Program-made: the position numbers and the translations under genes
Shown: piece after piece, positions 17,769-27,108 of the stretch
Numbering within the stretch: the first letter of the stretch is position 1
Layout: every line of letters begins with the position of its first letter
Notes under the pieces: model-generated
Told to the model about the DNA's origin: nothing
Seen by the model: only the letters and a program-made list of their open reading frames with translations
The model's database searches: none
Source: Firmicutes bacterium HGW-Firmicutes-2
Lineage (GTDB): Bacteria > Bacillota > Clostridia > Lachnospirales > Vallitaleaceae
DNA: 64,000 bases
Assembly (NCBI GenBank): GCA_002841495.1
Contig: PGZV01000016.1
Coordinates: 1 to 64,000, forward strand
Direction of reading: 5' to 3'

Positions 17769-18698
17769 ATGTTAGAAAATAAGAAAAGAGGTTTCTTCGG
17801 TAAGTTGGTAGAAGGCCTTACAAAAACAAGAGACAATATATTAGGTGGTGTCGATCAGGTTTTAAGTGGGTTTTCAAGTATTGATGAAGATTTCTATGAA
17901 GAACTGGAAGAAGCCCTGATTATGGCGGACTTTGGTGTCCATACGGCCCTTAGAATTCTATCGGACATAAAGATTAAAGTAAAAGAACAATATATAAAAG
18001 ATCCTTTGGAAGTAAAAAATCTACTAAAACAAGAATTAATGGAAATCATGTGTTTATCCGATGATGCTTATGTTTTCGAAGAAAAAAAATCCGTTATTTT
18101 AATCATAGGTGTTAATGGCGTTGGAAAAACCACCACCATAGGAAAATTAGCTATGCGCTACAAAGCTCAAGGCAAGAAAGTGGTCCTTGCAGCAGCGGAT
18201 ACTTTTCGTGCGGCTGCAATTGAGCAATTAACCGAATGGTCTAACCGTGCCAATGTAGACATCATTGCCGGTCAAGCCAACTCGGATCCGGGAGCTATTG
18301 TTTATGATGCCGTTTATGCAGCCAAAGCCAGAAAAGCTGATATGCTTATTTGTGACACTGCAGGTCGTCTTCATAACAAGAAAAATCTTATGGATGAGCT
18401 GGGAAAAATCAACAAAATTATTGATCGCGAGTATCCTGAAGCTCATAAGGAAGTATTGTTGGTCCTTGACAGTACAACAGGGCAAAACGCCTTACAACAA
18501 GCCAAGCAGTTTAAAGAAGTGGCAAACATTACCGGTATCATTCTTACCAAACTAGATGGAACAGCAAAAGGTGGTATTGCCATCGCCATACAGTCAGAAT
18601 TGAATCTATCGGTTAAATTTATCGGCGTTGGAGAAGGCATTGATGATCTACAAGACTTTGACCCGGAAGAATTTGTTGAAGCTCTATTCAATCAATAA
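17769..18698 (+). CDS. ftsY: Signal recognition particle receptor FtsY
   Basis: SRP receptor GTPase that docks ribosome-SRP complexes at the membrane. The NG domain is complete: GVNGVGKTTTIGKLA (about residues 115-129), [27 protein letters not shown] and TKLDGTAKGG. At 309 aa it lacks the long acidic A domain of E. coli FtsY and starts with a short basic segment (KKRGFFGKLVEGL), the common form in Firmicutes. The partner Ffh is encoded at 20726. Confidence 0.96.
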   Translation: MLENKKRGFFGKLVEGLTKTRDNILGGVDQVLSGFSSIDEDFYEELEEALIMADFGVHTALRILSDIKIKVKEQYIKDPLEVKNLLKQELMEIMCLSDDAYVFEEKKSVILIIGVNGVGKTTTIGKLAMRYKAQGKKVVLAAADTFRAAAIEQLTEWSNRANVDIIAGQANSDPGAIVYDAVYAAKARKADMLICDTAGRLHNKKNLMDELGKINKIIDREYPEAHKEVLLVLDSTTGQNALQQAKQFKEVANITGIILTKLDGTAKGGIAIAIQSELNLSVKFIGVGEGIDDLQDFDPEEFVEALFNQ

Positions 18699-18765
18699 GG
18701 ATAAACTTGGACACGATGAATTGTGTTTGATGTATCCCTTCACAAAATGAACCTTAAGGAGAATT

Positions 18766-19788
18766 ATGAAATATACCATATTAATGCGTCCAAACTATAA
18801 CGTTGCCTACCATGAGGCTTATATCAACATGTGTCAAGTAGAACTAAAATCCTTACTGATGGCTTATAATTTCATAGAAAGTGACCCTACTGTACAAGGG
18901 GTTAATAAAGCCACTTATATGACATTTGAATCAGAAGTCCCGCTTAATGCAAATGTGTTAAAATCCATATGTAGACTATCTTTTTTTTATGCCTTGTTTC
19001 AAATCATAGAGAAAGATCTTTATAAGCCTATTCTTATTGAATATGCACCGGATTTTGAAGAAGATCTGAGTATTCGACTTAAATACAACGGTAAAACCAA
19101 TGAAGTTATTACGCGTATGATGATGAACCTAGCCTTATACCATTCAGACTACTTTGATGAGCCTCATCTTAAGCTTCTTGATCCATTGTGCGGTAAAGGC
19201 ACAACGCTGTTTGAAGCCATGATTAATGGTTATGATGCTTATGGTGTGGAAAAAGATAAAAAACATGTAGCGGATCTTGGAACTTACATAACGCGTTATA
19301 TAAAAGATGCCCGATTCAAACACACCAATCAAAGAGGTAAATTAACTCACAATCGTAAAATCATAGGTGAAACCTTTGAGTTACAATATGCAAAGGATAA
19401 AGACCAATACAAGGCAGGTGATCTCCGTGAATTAAAAGTCTTAAGAGCCGATACAACGTATTTCGAAGGTGCTTTTCGCCATAACTCGATGCATTTGATT
19501 GTAACGGATCTGCCATATGGTGTACAACACAGTGGTAAAGAAAAAGGAGAAAAAACCATTGGACTTAGTGGTCTTTTAGATCAAGGTTTAACTTCTTGGG
19601 ATCCATATTTGAAAAAAGGTGGTGCCATCGCTATATCTTGGAACATCTATACAGATACACGAGAAAGCCTTATTCAGATTTTTGAAGACCATGGTTACAT
19701 TGTTATGAAAGATATGGAAATGTCCAAATTAGAACACCGTGTATCTCAAGCGATTACAAGAGACATTATTATTGCATATAAAGGTTAG
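18766..19788 (+). CDS. TRM11/UPF0020-type RNA methyltransferase
   Basis: 340 aa SAM-dependent methyltransferase. Motif I is LLDPLCGKGTTLFEA (about residues 138-152) and motif IV is VTDLPYG (about residue 247), a variant of D/N-P-P-Y seen in tRNA guanine N2-methyltransferases of the Trm11/TrmN class. There is no clear THUMP domain; the N-terminal 120 residues are unassigned. The exact target base is unknown. It lies between ftsY and ylxM, where many relatives have nothing. Confidence 0.7.
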   Translation: MKYTILMRPNYNVAYHEAYINMCQVELKSLLMAYNFIESDPTVQGVNKATYMTFESEVPLNANVLKSICRLSFFYALFQIIEKDLYKPILIEYAPDFEEDLSIRLKYNGKTNEVITRMMMNLALYHSDYFDEPHLKLLDPLCGKGTTLFEAMINGYDAYGVEKDKKHVADLGTYITRYIKDARFKHTNQRGKLTHNRKIIGETFELQYAKDKDQYKAGDLRELKVLRADTTYFEGAFRHNSMHLIVTDLPYGVQHSGKEKGEKTIGLSGLLDQGLTSWDPYLKKGGAIAISWNIYTDTRESLIQIFEDHGYIVMKDMEMSKLEHRVSQAITRDIIIAYKG

Positions 19789-19861
19789 TCTTAAGAATTT
19801 TGAATTTTGACTGTTATTGGGTTATGATAGGGATAGAATCTAATTCATTTGTATATGAAAA

Positions 19862-20263
19862 GTGGGTGTTGAATTGAAAATCAATCATGTTGCTATATGG
19901 ACCAACCAACTTGAAGCGATGAAGACTTTTTATTGTCAATATTTTAAAGGTAAAGCCGGTCACAAGTATCACAATAAGAGGAAAGAATTTGAATCCTATT
20001 TCATTTCTTTTGATGAAGGTGCTCGAATTGAGCTGATGACCATGCCAGACATTGTCGAGCTTGAAGCCCATCAGCTCCTATCTTGCTTAGGTTTAGCTCA
20101 TTTTGCCTTATCCGTTGGAAGTGAAATGGAAGTTATTAGAATCACGGAAAAATTAAGAAGTGATGGCTATGTCATTGCCAGTGAACCCAGAGTCACCGGG
20201 GACAATTACTATGAAAGTGTTGTTTTAGATCCAGATGGAAACTGTGTTGAAATAACTGTGTAG
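19862..20263 (+). CDS. VOC family protein (glyoxalase/dioxygenase fold)
   Basis: About 130 aa with the paired beta-alpha-beta-beta-beta units of the vicinal oxygen chelate fold. N-terminal metal-ligand candidate is H in KINHVAIWTNQLEAMK; others are ELMT near the middle, LAHFALSV, and the C-terminal VLDPDGNCVEI with its glutamate. This resembles lactoylglutathione lyase-like proteins, but the substrate cannot be inferred. The start is uncertain: GTG 19862 opens the frame, but TTG 19874 (protein beginning KINHVAIW) fits the family better. Confidence 0.75.
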   Translation: MGVELKINHVAIWTNQLEAMKTFYCQYFKGKAGHKYHNKRKEFESYFISFDEGARIELMTMPDIVELEAHQLLSCLGLAHFALSVGSEMEVIRITEKLRSDGYVIASEPRVTGDNYYESVVLDPDGNCVEITV

Positions 20264-20295
20264 TTTTGTCACGATTACGATATTGAAAATTGAAC

Positions 20296-20324
20296 TTGAC
20301 ATAAAATCAATATTACTCTATAAT
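20296..20324 (+). promoter_or_regulatory. Perfect consensus promoter for ylxM-ffh
   Basis: TTGACA at 20296-20301, 17-bp spacer, TATAAT at 20319-20324. It lies inside the longest open frame of the next gene, which shows that the true start must be downstream of about 20331. Confidence 0.88.
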
Positions 20325-20357
20325 ACCACTGTAAAGGAAAAGTGCTTAACAGCGGTG

Positions 20358-20708
20358 ATGAAGATGGATCAAGTTTTCGAAAAAACTTTATTGTTTGATT
20401 TTTATGGTGAATTGCTAACCGAACGTCAAAAACAATTGTATCAGCTTTATAATCTTGATGATTTGTCATTGGGTGAGATATCCGAACAGCTGAATATAAG
20501 TAGACAAGGCGTTTTTGATGCACTAAAACGTTGCGACCAACAGTTACATCATTTTGAAAGTAAGCTACAGTTGGTACATCGATTTATTAGAAATAAAAAA
20601 CGTGCCATGATGATTCATGAGCTCATAGCAAAGCTCAAAGAAAGTCATCATGATGATCGTTTGACTGAGATAGAGGCCATCACAGAAGCGATGATGGACG
20701 ATATGTAA
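20358..20708 (+). CDS. ylxM: YlxM family helix-turn-helix protein (SRP-associated)
   Basis: 116 aa. The N-terminal region LFDFYGELLTERQKQLYQLY leads into a sigma-70 region 4-like helix-turn-helix (SLGEISEQLNISRQGVFDAL), the YlxM signature. It is almost always encoded before ffh and thought to modulate SRP assembly or expression. The start is ATG 20358 (or 20364): the promoter at 20296-20324 rules out the longer frame. ffh begins 17 bp downstream. Confidence 0.88.
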   Translation: MKMDQVFEKTLLFDFYGELLTERQKQLYQLYNLDDLSLGEISEQLNISRQGVFDALKRCDQQLHHFESKLQLVHRFIRNKKRAMMIHELIAKLKESHHDDRLTEIEAITEAMMDDM

Positions 20709-20725
20709 AATATTGGAGGCCTTAC

Positions 20726-22075
20726 ATGGCATTTGAGAGTTTATCTGACAAATTTCAAAATATATTTAATAACTTAAAGAAAAAAGGGAAGTTAAGTGAG
20801 GCGGATGTCAAAGCCGCTATGCGTGAAGTTAAAATGGCACTTCTTGAAGCAGATGTTAATTTTAAGGTTGTTAAAGACTTTGTTAATACAGTAAAAGAGC
20901 GGGCTATCGGGGACGAGGTTATGGAAAGCCTAACACCCGGGCAGCACGTTATAAAGATTGTGAATGAAGAGATGGTTGCTCTTATGGGTTCGGAAGAATC
21001 CGAACTGACATTCACAACAGGTGGTGGACCAACAATTTATATGATGGTTGGTCTGCAAGGTGCCGGTAAAACGACGACTTCAGCTAAACTGGCTGGGTTG
21101 TTAAAGAAAAAAGGTAAAAAACCACTTTTAGTAGCTTGCGATATATATCGTCCGGCAGCGATTAAACAACTTCAAGTTGTCGGTGAACAATTGAGTATAC
21201 CGGTTTTTTCTATGGGCAATCAAAACAAACCCATTGATATAGCAAAAGCAGCCCTTGAACATGGTAGTAAAAATCATCATGATCTTATTATTCTAGATAC
21301 AGCCGGTAGACTTCATATTGACGAGGCCATGATGGATGAGTTAATTGAGCTTAAAGATGTTTTGAAACCTAATGAAACATTGCTGGTTGTTGATGCCATG
21401 ACGGGTCAAGATGCGGTACATGTAGCGGAATTATTTAATGAAAAAATCGGTGTTGACGGTGTTATTTTAACGAAACTAGATGGCGATACCAGAGGTGGTG
21501 CAGCCTTATCTGTTAAGGCGGTAACACAAAAACCTATTAAATTTGCGGGTATGGGTGAAAAGTTATCGGATTTGGAAGTCTTTTATCCGGAACGTATGGC
21601 ATCAAGAATATTAGGTATGGGTGATGTATTAACCCTAATTGAGAAAGCTCAAAGTAATATCGATCAAAAAAAAGCATCTGAAATGGAACGTAAATTCCGA
21701 AAAGCTGAATTTAACTTTGAAGATTTTTTGGATCAGATGCAACAGCTAAAGAGTATGGGTTCTTTATCGGACTTGATGGCTATGATTCCGGGTATGAATG
21801 CTCAGATGAAAAATGTTCAAATAGATGATAAGGAGATGGCTAAAATGGAAGCCATGATTTTATCTATGACCCTAGAAGAACGCAATGATCCTAATGTTAT
21901 AAATGTTTCCAGAAAAAATCGTATTGCAGCAGGCTCGGGAAATAAAATACAGGACGTGAACCGTTTTATTAAGCAATTTGAGCAGTCTAAAAAAATGATG
22001 AAACAAATGAGCGGCATGATGGGAAAAAAAGGACGACGCGGCGGTAAAGGCATGTTTGGTAATCTGCCCTTTTAA
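20726..22075 (+). CDS. ffh: Signal recognition particle protein Ffh
   Basis: SRP GTPase that binds signal peptides and 4.5S/6S RNA. NG domain: [15 protein letters not shown] (about residues 106-120), [27 protein letters not shown] and [10 protein letters not shown]. The methionine-rich M domain fills the last 150 residues ([27 protein letters not shown]). At 449 aa it is normal. AATATTGGAGG lies upstream of ATG. Confidence 0.97.
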   Translation: MAFESLSDKFQNIFNNLKKKGKLSEADVKAAMREVKMALLEADVNFKVVKDFVNTVKERAIGDEVMESLTPGQHVIKIVNEEMVALMGSEESELTFTTGGGPTIYMMVGLQGAGKTTTSAKLAGLLKKKGKKPLLVACDIYRPAAIKQLQVVGEQLSIPVFSMGNQNKPIDIAKAALEHGSKNHHDLIILDTAGRLHIDEAMMDELIELKDVLKPNETLLVVDAMTGQDAVHVAELFNEKIGVDGVILTKLDGDTRGGAALSVKAVTQKPIKFAGMGEKLSDLEVFYPERMASRILGMGDVLTLIEKAQSNIDQKKASEMERKFRKAEFNFEDFLDQMQQLKSMGSLSDLMAMIPGMNAQMKNVQIDDKEMAKMEAMILSMTLEERNDPNVINVSRKNRIAAGSGNKIQDVNRFIKQFEQSKKMMKQMSGMMGKKGRRGGKGMFGNLPF

Positions 22076-22155
22076 TTCATGAAAACCTACATATCGGGTA
22101 CAAACCCAAGGTGTGGTTTCTATATACAAACACTAAGCATAAGGAGGTGAAACAC

Positions 22156-22398
22156 ATGGTAAAAATGAGACTTAAAAGATTAGGACAAAAGAAAGCTCCT
22201 TTTTATAGAATCGTAGTTGCAGACTCAAGATCTCCAAGAGATGGTAAGTTTATTGAGCAATTAGGTTACTACGATCCAACAAAAGACCCAATCGATCTTA
22301 AAATCGATGCGGAGATAGCTAAAAAATGGCTTAACACTGGCGCTCAACCAACGACAACTGTAAGCAAACTTTTAAAAATCGCTGGTATCGTTGAATAA
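22156..22398 (+). CDS. rpsP: 30S ribosomal protein S16
   Basis: 80 aa; starts [20 protein letters not shown], the S16 signature. AAGGAGGTGA lies 6 bp before ATG 22156; an in-frame upstream start would place that site inside the gene. A short hairpin (GGGT-ACAA-ACCC near 22095-22106) lies in the leader, of unknown role. First gene of the rpsP-khpA-rimM-trmD-rplS block. Confidence 0.96.
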   Translation: MVKMRLKRLGQKKAPFYRIVVADSRSPRDGKFIEQLGYYDPTKDPIDLKIDAEIAKKWLNTGAQPTTTVSKLLKIAGIVE

Positions 22399-22457
22399 GG
22401 TGGCTTGAGTCCTATCAAGGACACAAGAACACTGTCATTTACGTAGGAGGTCGGCAT

Positions 22458-22685
22458 ATGAAAGAATTAGTAGAAGTAATTGCGAAAGCACTCGTGGATC
22501 ATCCGGAAGCCGTTGTTGTCAACGAAGTTGAAGGTGAACGTTCTACAATTTTGGAATTGAAAGTGGCACCGGATGATATGGGTAAAGTAATCGGCAAACA
22601 AGGTCGTATCGCTAAAGCCATTCGAACGGTCGTCAAAGCAGCTGCAACCAAAGACGATAAGCGTGTGGTTGTAGAAATACTATAA
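22458..22685 (+). CDS. khpA: KH-domain RNA-binding protein KhpA (YlqC)
   Basis: 75 aa single KH domain; the RNA-binding GxxG loop is GKQG in [16 protein letters not shown] (about residues 40-55). In Firmicutes KhpA pairs with KhpB and affects cell division and elongation. The location between rpsP and rimM is conserved. Confidence 0.94.
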   Translation: MKELVEVIAKALVDHPEAVVVNEVEGERSTILELKVAPDDMGKVIGKQGRIAKAIRTVVKAAATKDDKRVVVEIL

Positions 22686-22732
22686 TTATTTTATGTATGC
22701 TTGTAAAATGGTTGAGTTAAGCTTGATTAATG

Positions 22733-22790
22733 GGCTGTCTAATAAGTGGTACGTTCTGTGAACGGTATTTCTTATTAGGCAGCCTTATTT
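22733..22790 (+). terminator. Strong hairpin between khpA and rimM
   Basis: A 14-nt arm at 22733-22746 pairs with 22771-22784 (one G-T pair), with a second inner stem ACGTTC/GAACGT-like, then TTATTT. Likely a partial terminator inside the operon, since rimM has no clear promoter of its own. Confidence 0.65.
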
Positions 22791-22811
22791 ATAAGAAAAA
22801 AGGGTGGTAAC

Positions 22812-23318
22812 ATGGAATATATGTATATTGGCCGTGTGGCAAATACCCATGGTGTAAAAGGCGTCATTAAAGTCCTTCCGACCACAGATGACCCCAAACG
22901 ATTTGAATTATTAAAAAAATTAACGATAGAAGATGCACGAGGTAAAGAGGCTGACTATACAGTTGTTAAAGTTAAGTACTTACATCAATTTGTCTTACTT
23001 GAATTAAAAGAAGTAACGGATATGAATATGGCTGAAAGCTTAAAACTAGGTATTATCAAGATACCCAAAGAAGAAGCTTTGCCTCTTGAGACAGACGAAT
23101 ATTATGTTCAAGATCTGATCGGGTTAAAAGTTTATGACCATATGGATGCTTATTTAGGTGTCATTAAAGACGTACTTTTTACCGGTAGTAACGAAGTTTA
23201 CGTCGTTGCCCTTGAAACCGGTAAAGAATTGTTATTACCAGCCATAAAGGATTGTATTCTAAATGTTGACATGACAGATCGTAGGATGAAGGTTTATGTC
23301 ATGGAAGGATTGATGTAA
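22812..23318 (+). CDS. rimM: 16S rRNA maturation factor RimM
   Basis: Binds S19 and assists 30S head assembly. The N-terminal barrel has the GRVANTHGVKGVIKV signature; the C-terminal PRC-barrel begins at YYVQDLIGLKVYD (about residue 95). At 168 aa it is complete. The stop overlaps the trmD start (TAATG), indicating translational coupling. Confidence 0.95.
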   Translation: MEYMYIGRVANTHGVKGVIKVLPTTDDPKRFELLKKLTIEDARGKEADYTVVKVKYLHQFVLLELKEVTDMNMAESLKLGIIKIPKEEALPLETDEYYVQDLIGLKVYDHMDAYLGVIKDVLFTGSNEVYVVALETGKELLLPAIKDCILNVDMTDRRMKVYVMEGLM

Positions 23319-24061
23319 TGAAGTTTAATGTTTTGACGCTTTTTCCGGATATGGTTATGAATGGCTTGAATCATAGTATTATTGGTAAAGCCATGGAAAA
23401 AGGCATCATTAAGGTTAATCCTATTAACTTTAGGGATTTTAGTGACTCTAAGCATAACTCAGTAGATGATTACCCATATGGTGGTGGTGCCGGTATGGTG
23501 ATTCAGGCACAGCCTGTACTTGATGCTTATGAGGACCTTGTTAATAGGGAAGGCACTTCCAGATTAATCTATCTGACACCACAGGGTAAAACCTTTAACC
23601 AAGCTATGGCGGAAGAATTTGCCAGGGCGGATCAATTGACTTTTCTTTGTGGTCATTATGAAGGTGTTGATGAGAGAATCATCGACAGTATTGTGACAGA
23701 CGAAGTCTCCATTGGGGATTTTATTCTAACGGGTGGCGAAATGGCGGTCATTCTTATAATTGATGCGGTCGCAAGATTGGTACCGGGCGTTCTTAAGAAT
23801 GATGCTTCTAGTGAACATGAAAGCTTTCATGACTATCTCCTTGAATACCCACAATACTCAAGACCGGAAATCTTTAATGGTATGAAGGTACCGGAAGTCT
23901 TATTATCCGGTCATCATAAACGTATAGAAACCTGGCGCAGGGAGCAATCTCTGTTAAGAACCTATAAAAAAAGACCGGATTTATTACCGATGGCTAAGTT
24001 AACAGACAGCGACAAACAATTCTTGAAAAAATATTGCAATTATGATGTAAATATGCTATAG
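23318..24061 (+). CDS. trmD: tRNA (guanine37-N1)-methyltransferase TrmD
   Basis: Methylates G37 in tRNAs and prevents frameshifting. The SPOUT knot is visible: LTPQGKTF, LCGHYEGVDERI and SIGDFILTGGEMA, with the C-terminal domain at SGHHKRIETWRREQSL. At 247 aa it is standard. Coupled to rimM by start-stop overlap and followed by rplS after a 78-bp leader. Confidence 0.97.
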   Translation: MKFNVLTLFPDMVMNGLNHSIIGKAMEKGIIKVNPINFRDFSDSKHNSVDDYPYGGGAGMVIQAQPVLDAYEDLVNREGTSRLIYLTPQGKTFNQAMAEEFARADQLTFLCGHYEGVDERIIDSIVTDEVSIGDFILTGGEMAVILIIDAVARLVPGVLKNDASSEHESFHDYLLEYPQYSRPEIFNGMKVPEVLLSGHHKRIETWRREQSLLRTYKKRPDLLPMAKLTDSDKQFLKKYCNYDVNML

Positions 24062-24079
24062 TAATAAACTGTGACTACG

Positions 24080-24116
24080 GATGTTCCGCTTTTATGAAAC
24101 TGATATTATGAACATC
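24080..24116 (+). promoter_or_regulatory. Possible L19-type leader hairpin before rplS
   Basis: GATGTTC (24080-24086) and GAACATC (24110-24116) form a perfect 7-bp stem 24 bp before the rplS start. Short L19 leader structures are known in low-GC Gram-positives; the match here rests only on position and stem, not on a model search. Confidence 0.35.
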
Positions 24117-24139
24117 TAAGATGGAAGGAGGATACTCAA

Positions 24140-24487
24140 ATGAATAACATTATTAGAGGTATTGAGCAAGCTCAATTAAAAGAAAATGTAGAGTCATTTA
24201 ACGTTGGTGATACAGTACGTGTATATGCAAAGGTTAAAGAGGGCAACCGTGAAAGAGTTCAGATGTTCGAAGGAACAGTTCTTAGCAGACAAAACGGTGG
24301 TTCTAAAGAGAACTTTACAGTAAGAAGAATTTCTTACGGTGTTGGTGTTGAAAGGTCATGGCCTGTACATTCACCAAACATTGAAAAAATCGAAGTGATC
24401 AGACGCGGTAAAGTAAGAAGAGCAAAATTAAATTACTTAAGAAACCGTATCGGTAAGAGCGCTAAAGTTAAGGAATTAATTCGATAA
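24140..24487 (+). CDS. rplS: 50S ribosomal protein L19
   Basis: 115 aa; contains the L19 core [26 protein letters not shown] and the [18 protein letters not shown] stretch, ending in a basic tail. GGAGG lies 9 bp before ATG. Last gene of the rpsP block, with a strong terminator after it. Confidence 0.97.
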   Translation: MNNIIRGIEQAQLKENVESFNVGDTVRVYAKVKEGNRERVQMFEGTVLSRQNGGSKENFTVRRISYGVGVERSWPVHSPNIEKIEVIRRGKVRRAKLNYLRNRIGKSAKVKELIR

Positions 24488-24507
24488 GAGTATCTTATAT
24501 AAGAGTA

Positions 24508-24550
24508 AAAAGGGTAAGGCCAACATTAGGTGCTGCCCTTTTATTTTTTT
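24508..24550 (+). terminator. Terminator after rplS
   Basis: AAAAGGG and CCCTTTT flank a GC-containing inner stem (AAGGCC with GGTGCT, imperfect) and are followed by ATTTTTTT. Confidence 0.85.
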
Positions 24551-24629
24551 GGCTAAATCAATAAAAGTATCATAATCGTAGATAAAAATGTTCCCATCGT
24601 TAAGACTTTATTACATTTTTCAAAATAAC

Positions 24630-24659
24630 TTGAGTTGTTTGGTGAAAAAGGTGTACAAT
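24630..24659 (+). promoter_or_regulatory. Possible promoter for lepB
   Basis: TTGAGT at 24630-24635, 18-bp spacer, TACAAT at 24654-24659, about 35 bp before the first lepB start codon. Confidence 0.45.
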
Positions 24660-24693
24660 GACATAATGAACTATAGATTATAGTTGGACTTTA

Positions 24694-25254
24694 ATGTTAA
24701 AGGCCATGAAAGTAGGTAACGACTTGGAAGAGAATAAGTTAAAAAAAGAACTCATAGGTTGGGCACGAGACCTGACCATTGCATTGCTGGTTGTATTTAT
24801 CATTTTCAACTTTTTGGGACAAAAGACCAATGTTGTCGGAAAGTCTATGGAGCCAACACTCCACGATGGGGATCAATTGGTTGTTGATAAACTCAGTTAC
24901 CGTTTTAGTGAGATAGAACGCTATGATATTATCGTTTTCCCTTATGAACATAAGTTATACTATATAAAACGTGTTATAGCCCTTCCTGGGGAGTCCGTTG
25001 ACATTCAAAACGGAACGCTACTCGTCAATGGTGAAACGATCGATGCTAATTACAACTTTGATATCATAACGGAGTATGGAAACAATTTGCCCATTGTCGT
25101 GCCACCTAATGAATATTTTGTTATGGGTGATAATCGAAATAACAGTTCGGATAGTCGCTATGTGGATGTTGGAACCATTCATAAGAATGATGTCATAGGA
25201 AAAGCAGTGGTAAGGATATGGCCGCTGAAACAAGTGGGAACGCTTGATCAATAA
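24694..25254 (+). CDS. lepB: Type I signal peptidase
   Basis: Membrane serine protease that removes signal peptides. One N-terminal membrane anchor (LTIALLVVFIIFNFL, about residues 28-42). The catalytic serine is in GKSMEPTL (about residue 51), the catalytic lysine in YYIKRVIALPGE (about 93), and the C-terminal MGDNRNNSSDSR motif is present. This is the P-type (Ser/Lys) enzyme. The start is uncertain between ATG 24694, ATG 24706 and TTG 24724, none with an ideal ribosome binding site. Confidence 0.93.
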   Translation: MLKAMKVGNDLEENKLKKELIGWARDLTIALLVVFIIFNFLGQKTNVVGKSMEPTLHDGDQLVVDKLSYRFSEIERYDIIVFPYEHKLYYIKRVIALPGESVDIQNGTLLVNGETIDANYNFDIITEYGNNLPIVVPPNEYFVMGDNRNNSSDSRYVDVGTIHKNDVIGKAVVRIWPLKQVGTLDQ

Positions 25255-25280
25255 CTATTGATGGTTAAGATTAAACTAGG

Positions 25281-25318
25281 AAAGCATAGTGGGTAATCAC
25301 TCATTATGCTTTATATAT
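25281..25318 (+). terminator. Terminator after lepB
   Basis: AAAGCATA (25281-25288) pairs with TATGCTTT (25305-25312), with an inner GTG/CAC pairing, then an A/T run. Confidence 0.7.
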
Positions 25319-25339
25319 GCAGTGAAATAAGGAGCTTAT

Positions 25340-26215
25340 ATGAATATACAATGGTATCCAGGTCATATGACCAAAGCTAAAAGAATGATGGAAGAAAATA
25401 TCAAACTTGTCGATGTTGTCATAGAACTGGTTGATGCTAGAGTACCAGTTAGCAGTCAAAACCCAGATGTGCTTAAACTAGCAAACAACAAACCAAGAAT
25501 TATTGTTTTAAACAAAGTGGATTTAGCCGATGGAAAAGAAACAAAAAAATGGGCAGACTTTTTTTCGGGTCAAGGTTATGTTGTGGTTGAAGTTAACTCA
25601 CAAAATGGAAAAGGTATAAAAAGTGTGTCTGCGGCCATCAATTTGGCTTGTAAAGAAAAGATTGAACGTAACAAAAAACGTGGTTTACTTAACAGACCGA
25701 TGCGTGCTATGGTAGTTGGTATACCCAATGTAGGCAAAAGTACTTTTATAAATAAACTGGTTGGTAAAGCCAGTGCCAAAACCGGTAATAAGCCTGGTGT
25801 TACTAAAGGAAAGCAATGGTTAAAATTGAAAAATGAATTCGAACTACTGGATACTCCTGGTGTACTTTGGCCTAAGTTTGAAGATCAAAATGTAGGTATT
25901 AAGCTGGCTATGATTGGGTCCATTCGAGAAGAAATACTGGATACAGAAGGATTGGCAATGTTAGCCCTTGAGTTCATGAGAGATCGCTATCCGAATCTGC
26001 TAATGGATAAATATCCCATGACAGATGTAGCAGGTAAAAAAGGTCATGAGTTACTTGAAGCAGTAACCATCACAAGACATCTTTTAAAACCGGGCAACGA
26101 ACCGGATGTTTCGAGAATGGCAAAAATGTTTTTGGATGAATTTAGGAATGGTAAAATAGGTAAGATGACATTGGAATCTGTATCAGAGTATAATCAAGTG
26201 GTTAAAGAAAAATAG
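25340..26215 (+). CDS. rbgA: Ribosome biogenesis GTPase RbgA (YlqF)
   Basis: Circularly permuted GTPase needed for late 50S assembly. The N-terminus IQWYPGHMTKAKRMM is diagnostic. The permuted order is seen: G4 NKVDLAD (about residue 58), then G1 GIPNVGKSTFIN (about 127-138), then G3 DTPGVLWP (about 172). A helical C-terminal domain follows. It sits between lepB and rnhB, as in Bacillus. Confidence 0.96.
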   Translation: MNIQWYPGHMTKAKRMMEENIKLVDVVIELVDARVPVSSQNPDVLKLANNKPRIIVLNKVDLADGKETKKWADFFSGQGYVVVEVNSQNGKGIKSVSAAINLACKEKIERNKKRGLLNRPMRAMVVGIPNVGKSTFINKLVGKASAKTGNKPGVTKGKQWLKLKNEFELLDTPGVLWPKFEDQNVGIKLAMIGSIREEILDTEGLAMLALEFMRDRYPNLLMDKYPMTDVAGKKGHELLEAVTITRHLLKPGNEPDVSRMAKMFLDEFRNGKIGKMTLESVSEYNQVVKEK

Positions 26216-26240
26216 GCGCTGTGTTAAGCGCCTATTTTTT
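26213..26240 (+). terminator. Terminator after rbgA
   Basis: TAGGCGCT and AGCGCCTA form a perfect stem around GTGTTA, directly followed by TTTTTT. The stem includes the rbgA stop codon. Confidence 0.88.
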
Positions 26241-26312
26241 ATAATATTAACTTTATCAGAACCTTGTCATACGTTATAATGGAAATAGACTTTATTAAAT
26301 CAAGGGGGTCCT

Positions 26313-27077
26313 ATGGATACTTTACCCATCAATGTCATTAGAAAAATCTATCAAGAGACCGACATTCATGAATTAGAATCTTTTATAAAAATGTTTCTAG
26401 AAGATGAAAGAGCTGGTGTGAAGAAGTTGATTCAACAGTCTATAAAAAGAATAGAAGCTTATAAGACAGAATTAAATCGAACAGCATATATGTCTACTTA
26501 CGAAAGAAAATATGACCATTTAGAATATATTTGCGGCATTGACGAAGTTGGAAGAGGACCATTAGCGGGCCCTGTGGTAACTGCAGCGGTTATACTCAAA
26601 AAAGATACGAAGTTGCTCTACATCAATGATTCAAAAAAACTATCTGAAAAAATGCGAGAAATTCTTTACGAACAGATTATGGAAGAAGCTATAGCGGTGA
26701 GTATCGGTTTAGAAAGCGTTGAGACCATTGATACCATTAATATATTACAGGCTACTTATAAAGCCATGAAAAAGGCAGTTAATGGCCTACAATTCAAGCC
26801 GGACATGCTTCTGGTGGATGCGGTTACAATACCGGATATTGATATCAATCAATTGTCCATCATTAAAGGTGATGAAAAGAGTATTTCTATTGCAGCAGCG
26901 AGTATCATTGCGAAGGTGACAAGAGATAGAATGATGAAGGATTATCATGAGCTTTTTCCGGCCTATGATTTTGATAAAAATAAAGGTTATGGGTCTATGG
27001 CACATATAGAGGCCATAAAAAAAGTAGGACCTTGTTCCATACACCGAAGATCATTTATAAAAAACTTTATTTCATAA
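26313..27077 (+). CDS. rnhB: Ribonuclease HII
   Basis: Removes ribonucleotides from DNA. The catalytic core begins with GIDEVGRGPLAGPVV (about residues 73-87), carrying the first acidic pair; further acidic residues lie in NDSKKLSE and LLVDAVTIPD. The 70-residue N-terminal extension is common in Firmicutes RNase HII. At 254 aa it is complete. GGGGG precedes ATG. Confidence 0.96.
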   Translation: MDTLPINVIRKIYQETDIHELESFIKMFLEDERAGVKKLIQQSIKRIEAYKTELNRTAYMSTYERKYDHLEYICGIDEVGRGPLAGPVVTAAVILKKDTKLLYINDSKKLSEKMREILYEQIMEEAIAVSIGLESVETIDTINILQATYKAMKKAVNGLQFKPDMLLVDAVTIPDIDINQLSIIKGDEKSISIAAASIIAKVTRDRMMKDYHELFPAYDFDKNKGYGSMAHIEAIKKVGPCSIHRRSFIKNFIS

Positions 27078-27108
27078 ACACATTTGAGCACATCAAGAGG
27101 TGATGAAA

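Noticed and set aside
17324-17836. 170-aa open frame on the minus strand opposite the end of smc
   Set aside because: It is antisense to the conserved SMC ATPase domain and the FtsY start, has no plausible ribosome binding site or domain, and mirrors codon structure of the real genes.
20283-20357. 25-residue N-terminal extension of ylxM
   Set aside because: A perfect TTGACA-17-TATAAT promoter lies inside it, so it would not be transcribed from that promoter.
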